Source: an uncultured Nitrospiraceae bacterium (GTDB taxonomy: Bacteria; Nitrospirota; Thermodesulfovibrionia; Thermodesulfovibrionales; Dissulfurispiraceae). Taken from it: 55,169 bases of DNA. Positions 51,956-55,169 of the stretch are shown piece by piece. The stretch is taken from NCBI GenBank assembly GCA_903822005.1, contig CAIJNL010000030.1:1-55169 (forward strand), written 5' to 3'. A model generated the notes under the pieces. The model was given only the letters and a program-made list of their open reading frames with translations. It did not search any database and was not told where the DNA came from. Each line of letters opens with the position of its first letter. Position 1 is the stretch's first letter. The position numbers and the translations under genes were made by a program.

Positions 51956-53326
51956 TTATGAAACTACTCTGTAACTGCCGGCCTCTGACAAGACGGTGCG
52001 TTCTTCCCTAAAAAATGAGAATGCGATTATTCCCAATAACAATCCGCAGGCCGGAATCATGAAGGCTGTTCTGTATGCGGCCGGGGAATATACTCCCGAA
52101 GACACTACAGGATATATGTTGATAACGGCTCCCATTGCGTATTGATAAAACGCGCCGCCCGAAAAGAGAAAGATGTTCAATGCCCCGACAGCTGTGCCCG
52201 CAAAGCGTGCCGAATAAATTTCTTTTACCCCTGCGAAGCATGAGACAAAAGCTCCTCCTGTCAGCCCATACAGGAAAAATAATATATAAAGGGCCTTTTC
52301 AGGCATTTCGGCAGGGAAAAATATCAGCGGAATGTAGCAGGCCAGGTGGGAGATACAGCCCCATAACAGGACATTTTTGCGGGACTTAAATACCTTGTCC
52401 GACATATAGCCTGCCAGTGGGCAGCCTATTACCATTCCAAGCGGAAACATCATAAGGACACTGCCAGCCGCCTGCTTGGACAATCCATAGATATCCTGCA
52501 GGTAAGGGCCGGCCCACAACGACCCGACCCCCATGAATGTTCCGTAATACGAAAACAACAGCAGGCCCATCAAATAAAATCTTCTGTTCCCAAACACTGT
52601 TCTTAATGCCTCTCCAAGGGAGACCTTGTCATCGGTCGTTGTCAGTGACGCTCCTATGCCTTCCGACGGAATTGAGAGGCCGAGTTCATGCGGTTTATTG
52701 CGAATGACGCTATATGATATTGCACTGGCAAGCAAGGTCAGTCCGGCGACCAAAATAAAAGAGTTTCGCCAGCCGATGTTCTCCATCAGGAGGACCAGTG
52801 GCATGGTCGATATTATCGCCCCGATATTTCCAACCGCCAAAAGAACACCTGAATATGTGGCCATCTCATTCGGTCTGTACCAGTCTGCCAGAATACGCAT
52901 TGCGGCAACATAAACCACCCCGACCCCCAAACCGATAATAAAGCGCCCCAGCGCCATAACGGGCGCGCCCGGGGCAAGCGCAAAGACGACCCCGCCAATG
53001 CCTGCCAGGAAAACAAAAGCTGTTATCGTTTTGCGCGCTCCCCATGTATCCGCTAATACACCCGCAGGCAGGGCTGTTGCAGCGTAGGCCCAAAAGTACA
53101 TCGACCCGATAAGCCCGAGCGCTGCAGGCTCCAGTGAAAGTTCTTTCATTATTTCCGGCCCTACAACAGCAGGTGCAGCCCTGTGAAAATAGGACACAAG
53201 ATATGTTGCGGAAATGGAGAGGAAAATCCAAAGTCTGTATCGCTTCATTTTACTTATTAAAGAGTTCTCTTCTGTCACATCACACTCCAGGTTCATTAGC
53301 TCTGTAAGCTTCTTCTTGTTCCGCAC
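51956..53326 (-). CDS. Major facilitator superfamily anion/organic-acid transporter
   Basis: A 456-residue inner-membrane protein with twelve predicted helices. MFS signatures: LADTWGARKT in the first loop (GxLaDrxGrr/k type), SYFHRAAPAVVGPEIMKEL before it, RFIIGLGVGVVYVAAMRILADWY, and CPLAGYMSDKVFKSRK in the mirrored loop. The opening resembles hexuronate/phthalate/glucarate and related acid symporters. It sits 20 bases downstream of the UxaA-family pair in the same operon, so it probably imports their substrate (sugar acid or sulfolactate). The start may be GTG 53326 or ATG 53296; residues before KMKRYRLWIFL are not membrane-spanning. Confidence 0.85.
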   Translation of the reverse strand: MRNKKKLTELMNLECDVTEENSLISKMKRYRLWIFLSISATYLVSYFHRAAPAVVGPEIMKELSLEPAALGLIGSMYFWAYAATALPAGVLADTWGARKTITAFVFLAGIGGVVFALAPGAPVMALGRFIIGLGVGVVYVAAMRILADWYRPNEMATYSGVLLAVGNIGAIISTMPLVLLMENIGWRNSFILVAGLTLLASAISYSVIRNKPHELGLSIPSEGIGASLTTTDDKVSLGEALRTVFGNRRFYLMGLLLFSYYGTFMGVGSLWAGPYLQDIYGLSKQAAGSVLMMFPLGMVIGCPLAGYMSDKVFKSRKNVLLWGCISHLACYIPLIFFPAEMPEKALYILFFLYGLTGGAFVSCFAGVKEIYSARFAGTAVGALNIFLFSGGAFYQYAMGAVINIYPVVSSGVYSPAAYRTAFMIPACGLLLGIIAFSFFREERTVLSEAGSYRVVS

Positions 53327-53346
53327 ACCCGACGACCTTACTCTTG

Positions 53347-54501
53347 TCAGGATGATGGGTATAGTCTTGTCAGCGCGAACTCATCATGCTTAAGCACCTC
53401 AGTTGCCGTATACCGCCCCCGGGCCGTTTTGACAATGCAGTCCATGATTTTGTCGCCTGCCTGCTCCAATGTTAATTCACGACTCATCACACCGCTGACA
53501 TCGACATCAAGGTTTTCAGGCACCAGTTTGCAGATTTTCGGATTCGCGCAGATTTTGACGACGGGTGTGATCGGGTTGCCGACATTATTGCCCTTGCCTG
53601 TTGTAAATACGGTCATGGCTGCGCCGGCTGCTGCCATTGCTGTCACCAGATCGGCTGCTGCTGAAGAGGTGTTCATGAAGTATAGTCCCGGCCCTGCGGG
53701 TTCTTCGCATGTATCCAGAATGCCTACTATTGGTGATTTGCCGAGTTTCTGGACATTGCCAAGGGCCTTTTCTTCAATCGTAGAAATGCCGCCGGCGATA
53801 TTGCCCTGGTTAGGCTGCGATCCGAGCAGGTCCTCGCCTTTCGAGAAGATCAGGTCCAGATAATCCTTATGTATTTTCAGAAACTGCTCGCCCAGCTCTT
53901 TTGTTGCGAAATGTTTGACAAGGATATGCTCTGCCCCCGTTATTTCCGGGGTCTCTCCGAACATGACGGTTGATCCCATCTTTATCAGCCGGTCGCATAC
54001 TACTCCGGCCGCCGGATTGCTCGCAAGGCCTGACGTCGTATCCGACTCACCGCACTTGTAACCGATAACAAGTTCTTTCAGATCAGCCTCGACCTTTTCG
54101 AGTGCAGTTGCATAATGAACGTACTCCGCTGCCTTTCGCGCGGCCCTTTCAATCGTTTTCAGGTCGCCGTTTTCATCGCTCCAGTAATAGGAAACCGGTT
54201 TGCCCGTTTTTGCAATCCCGTCTGCAATTTTTTTGGTCCAGTTTGGCTCAATGCCAACTACAATTACAGCTGCAACATTCGGATTGCAGCCTGTACCGAT
54301 CAATGTCCTGAAGTGAAGGTCCAGGTCAGCTCCAAATTGCATGCGGCCGTACGGATGTGTGATAAAAGTAGTTCCGGCCACTATGTTTGTAACTGCGCGG
54401 CAAATAGGATAGGAGACGGCATCCAGCGGCAAAAGCAATACATGATTACGTATTCCGATGCGGTCATTTTCACGACGATATCCCAGTATCTTAGTTGTCA
54501 T
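53347..54501 (-). CDS. UxaA-family dehydratase/lyase large subunit, possible sulfolactate sulfo-lyase SuyB
   Basis: A 384-residue catalytic subunit of the altronate/galactarate dehydratase family. Seen: RENDRIGIRNHVLLLP, HPYGRMQFGADLDLHFRTLIGTGCNPN, YKCGESDTTSGLASNP, GNIAGGISTIEEKALGN, TTGKGNNVGNPITPVVKICAN and DVSGVM. In E. coli altronate dehydratase, as I remember it, the loop reads HTYGC with a metal-binding Cys. Here it is HPYGR, which argues against plain altronate dehydratase. Split small/large subunits and the QFGADLxLHFRTLIGTGCNPN stretch recall SuyB, which cleaves (2R)-sulfolactate to pyruvate and sulfite. ATG 54501 is preceded by GAGGTGG and starts two bases after the small-subunit stop. 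Other sugar-acid dehydratase activity remains possible. Confidence 0.82.
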   Translation of the reverse strand: MTTKILGYRRENDRIGIRNHVLLLPLDAVSYPICRAVTNIVAGTTFITHPYGRMQFGADLDLHFRTLIGTGCNPNVAAVIVVGIEPNWTKKIADGIAKTGKPVSYYWSDENGDLKTIERAARKAAEYVHYATALEKVEADLKELVIGYKCGESDTTSGLASNPAAGVVCDRLIKMGSTVMFGETPEITGAEHILVKHFATKELGEQFLKIHKDYLDLIFSKGEDLLGSQPNQGNIAGGISTIEEKALGNVQKLGKSPIVGILDTCEEPAGPGLYFMNTSSAAADLVTAMAAAGAAMTVFTTGKGNNVGNPITPVVKICANPKICKLVPENLDVDVSGVMSRELTLEQAGDKIMDCIVKTARGRYTATEVLKHDEFALTRLYPSS

Positions 54502-54503
54502 TT

Positions 54504-54785
54504 CTACCACCTCGCGCTCTTTATGTTGTGAATATGCACCCAGTCACCTGCATTGATGTCCTGGGTCGCCTTGCCGATTATTTCTGCATATTCATATGCA
54601 TATTCGCCAGTTTTTATCGACTTCAAGGCAATCTTGTGGCCAAGTTTGATGTCATGATTTGACTTGATCGTTGTTTCCCCATTGCTGTCCAGGTAAACTC
54701 CTACTGCTTTTTCTTCTGCCGAGATATCCTGGACGGCCACCCCTACGTTGTCTTCATGCCCGTGGACTAAAAATTTGTGATTCAT
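54504..54785 (-). CDS. UxaA-family small subunit (SAF domain), possible SuyA
   Basis: A 93-residue SAF-domain protein, the separate N-terminal module of the UxaA family. MNHKFLVHGHEDNVGVAVQDI, KLGHKIALKSI and the end DWVHIHNIKSARW match that module. In altronate dehydratase of enterobacteria it is fused to the large subunit; here it is a separate gene, as in SuyAB and in some other split enzymes. CAGGAGGAGG precedes the ATG. It is the first gene of the operon with the large subunit and the MFS transporter. Confidence 0.85.
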   Translation of the reverse strand: MNHKFLVHGHEDNVGVAVQDISAEEKAVGVYLDSNGETTIKSNHDIKLGHKIALKSIKTGEYAYEYAEIIGKATQDINAGDWVHIHNIKSARW

Positions 54786-54911
54786 TCTGCCTCCTCCTGA
54801 GAATATTTATTAAAACAGAGTCCAATGCTTTAACCATGCAAATGAGCGATCAACAATGGCATTCTGGCATTCCATGCAGATCTCCGATATACTCCTGATG
54901 ACAATCAACCC

Positions 54912-55085
54912 CTATTTTACCGCCGCGCTTAATCCACGTATATGCTCTTGCATCGCAACCCCGGTCAGGGCAACGTTCTGGTCTTTTATCGCCCGAAATA
55001 TCTCTTTATGCTGACTGAGCGCAATATCTGTCACGTCCCAGGTATTTGGTACCAGTTCAATCCCAGGTAATGGAGACCACCATTG
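54912..55085 (-). pseudogene. C-terminal remnant of a GntR/FCD-family regulator
   Basis: A frame of 57 codons open from a TAA (55086-55088) to TAG. It reads ...VTDIALSQHKEIFRAIKD, QNVALTGVAMQEHIRGLSAAVK, which is the end of an FCD ligand-binding domain (the usual QHxxIxxAIxxxDxxxAxxxMxxHI pattern). The DNA-binding and most of the effector domain are missing, and upstream sequence is AT-rich and unrelated. FCD regulators normally control sugar-acid and sulfonate operons, so this was probably the local regulator of the transporter-lyase genes downstream. Confidence 0.7.
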
Positions 55086-55169
55086 TTAGTATATTATTGC
55101 TTCCTTATTTTTAAGTCAACGTTTTTGACCTCAATTTTCCCTTTCAGTCTGTAGCTTCTTCCCTTGAAA

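Noticed and set aside
1-55169. tRNA, rRNA or CRISPR loci
   Set aside because: No cloverleaf with a GTTCGA-type T-loop in a plausible context, no rRNA-like stretches and no direct-repeat arrays were found by eye. A tRNAscan or Infernal run would be decisive.

Overview
The window reads as the chromosome of an anaerobic, Gram-negative (diderm) bacterium that uses sulfite as a respiratory substrate. It carries a ferredoxin gene, dsrAB, dsrMKJOP, dsrC, siroheme synthesis genes, c-type cytochrome motifs, a Tat signal and outer-membrane beta-barrel proteins. The mix resembles Nitrospirota (Thermodesulfovibrionia-like) or Desulfobacterota. Nitrospirota is my guess from gene content only; no rRNA or other marker is present to decide it.

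Layout. Positions 1-10000 are accessory and partly AT-rich. They hold the 5' tip of an unidentified gene, a CPBP membrane protease, and one very large secreted protein gene (YVTN propeller, IPT/TIG domains, six NHL repeats, RHS/YD repeats). That gene is split by an IS256-type insertion sequence (3972-5303). A 9-bp target duplication flanks the element, and removing it restores one open frame of about 2,435 codons. Positions 10183-14788 (plus strand) carry a DUF4912 protein, a GH57 glucan-branching-type enzyme and a hybrid sensor kinase.

Positions 14808-36782 (minus strand) form the sulfur-respiration block. Read 5' to 3' it contains a TVP38/VTT membrane protein; a GltD-like flavoprotein fused to an HdrD-like cysteine-rich module; a periplasmic rhodanese with its own terminator; a Fur-family regulator with a palindromic box; ferredoxin-dsrA-dsrB-RsbRD protein-dsrM-K-J-O-P-dsrC-YeiH transporter, ending in a strong hairpin; a small unknown gene with a second DsrMK/TmcBC-like pair; then a CoA-disulfide/polysulfide-reductase-like flavoprotein with a rhodanese tail and the two siroheme genes. 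Sulfite would be reduced by siroheme-containing DsrAB, loaded onto DsrC as a trisulfide and released by the DsrMKJOP membrane complex. The rhodaneses, the flavoproteins and the second HdrD module are likely entry or exit points for sulfane sulfur and electrons. dsrD, sat, aprAB and qmo are not in this window.

Positions 37136-39260 hold a QueG-like ferredoxin protein and an aminotransferase, separated by a shared terminator. Positions 39638-51680 hold a translationally coupled pair: a 2,702-residue repeat protein (DUF11, SdrD/Cna-B-like calcium-loop repeats, OmpA-like C terminus) and a 1,314-residue outer-membrane barrel.

Positions 51956-55085 hold a catabolic module: an MFS transporter, a split UxaA-family enzyme (possibly the SuyAB sulfolactate sulfo-lyase type, which would release sulfite) and the C-terminal remnant of a GntR/FCD regulator. 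If the SuyAB reading is right, this module could feed sulfite to the dsr system about 25 kb away. That is the most interesting testable idea here.
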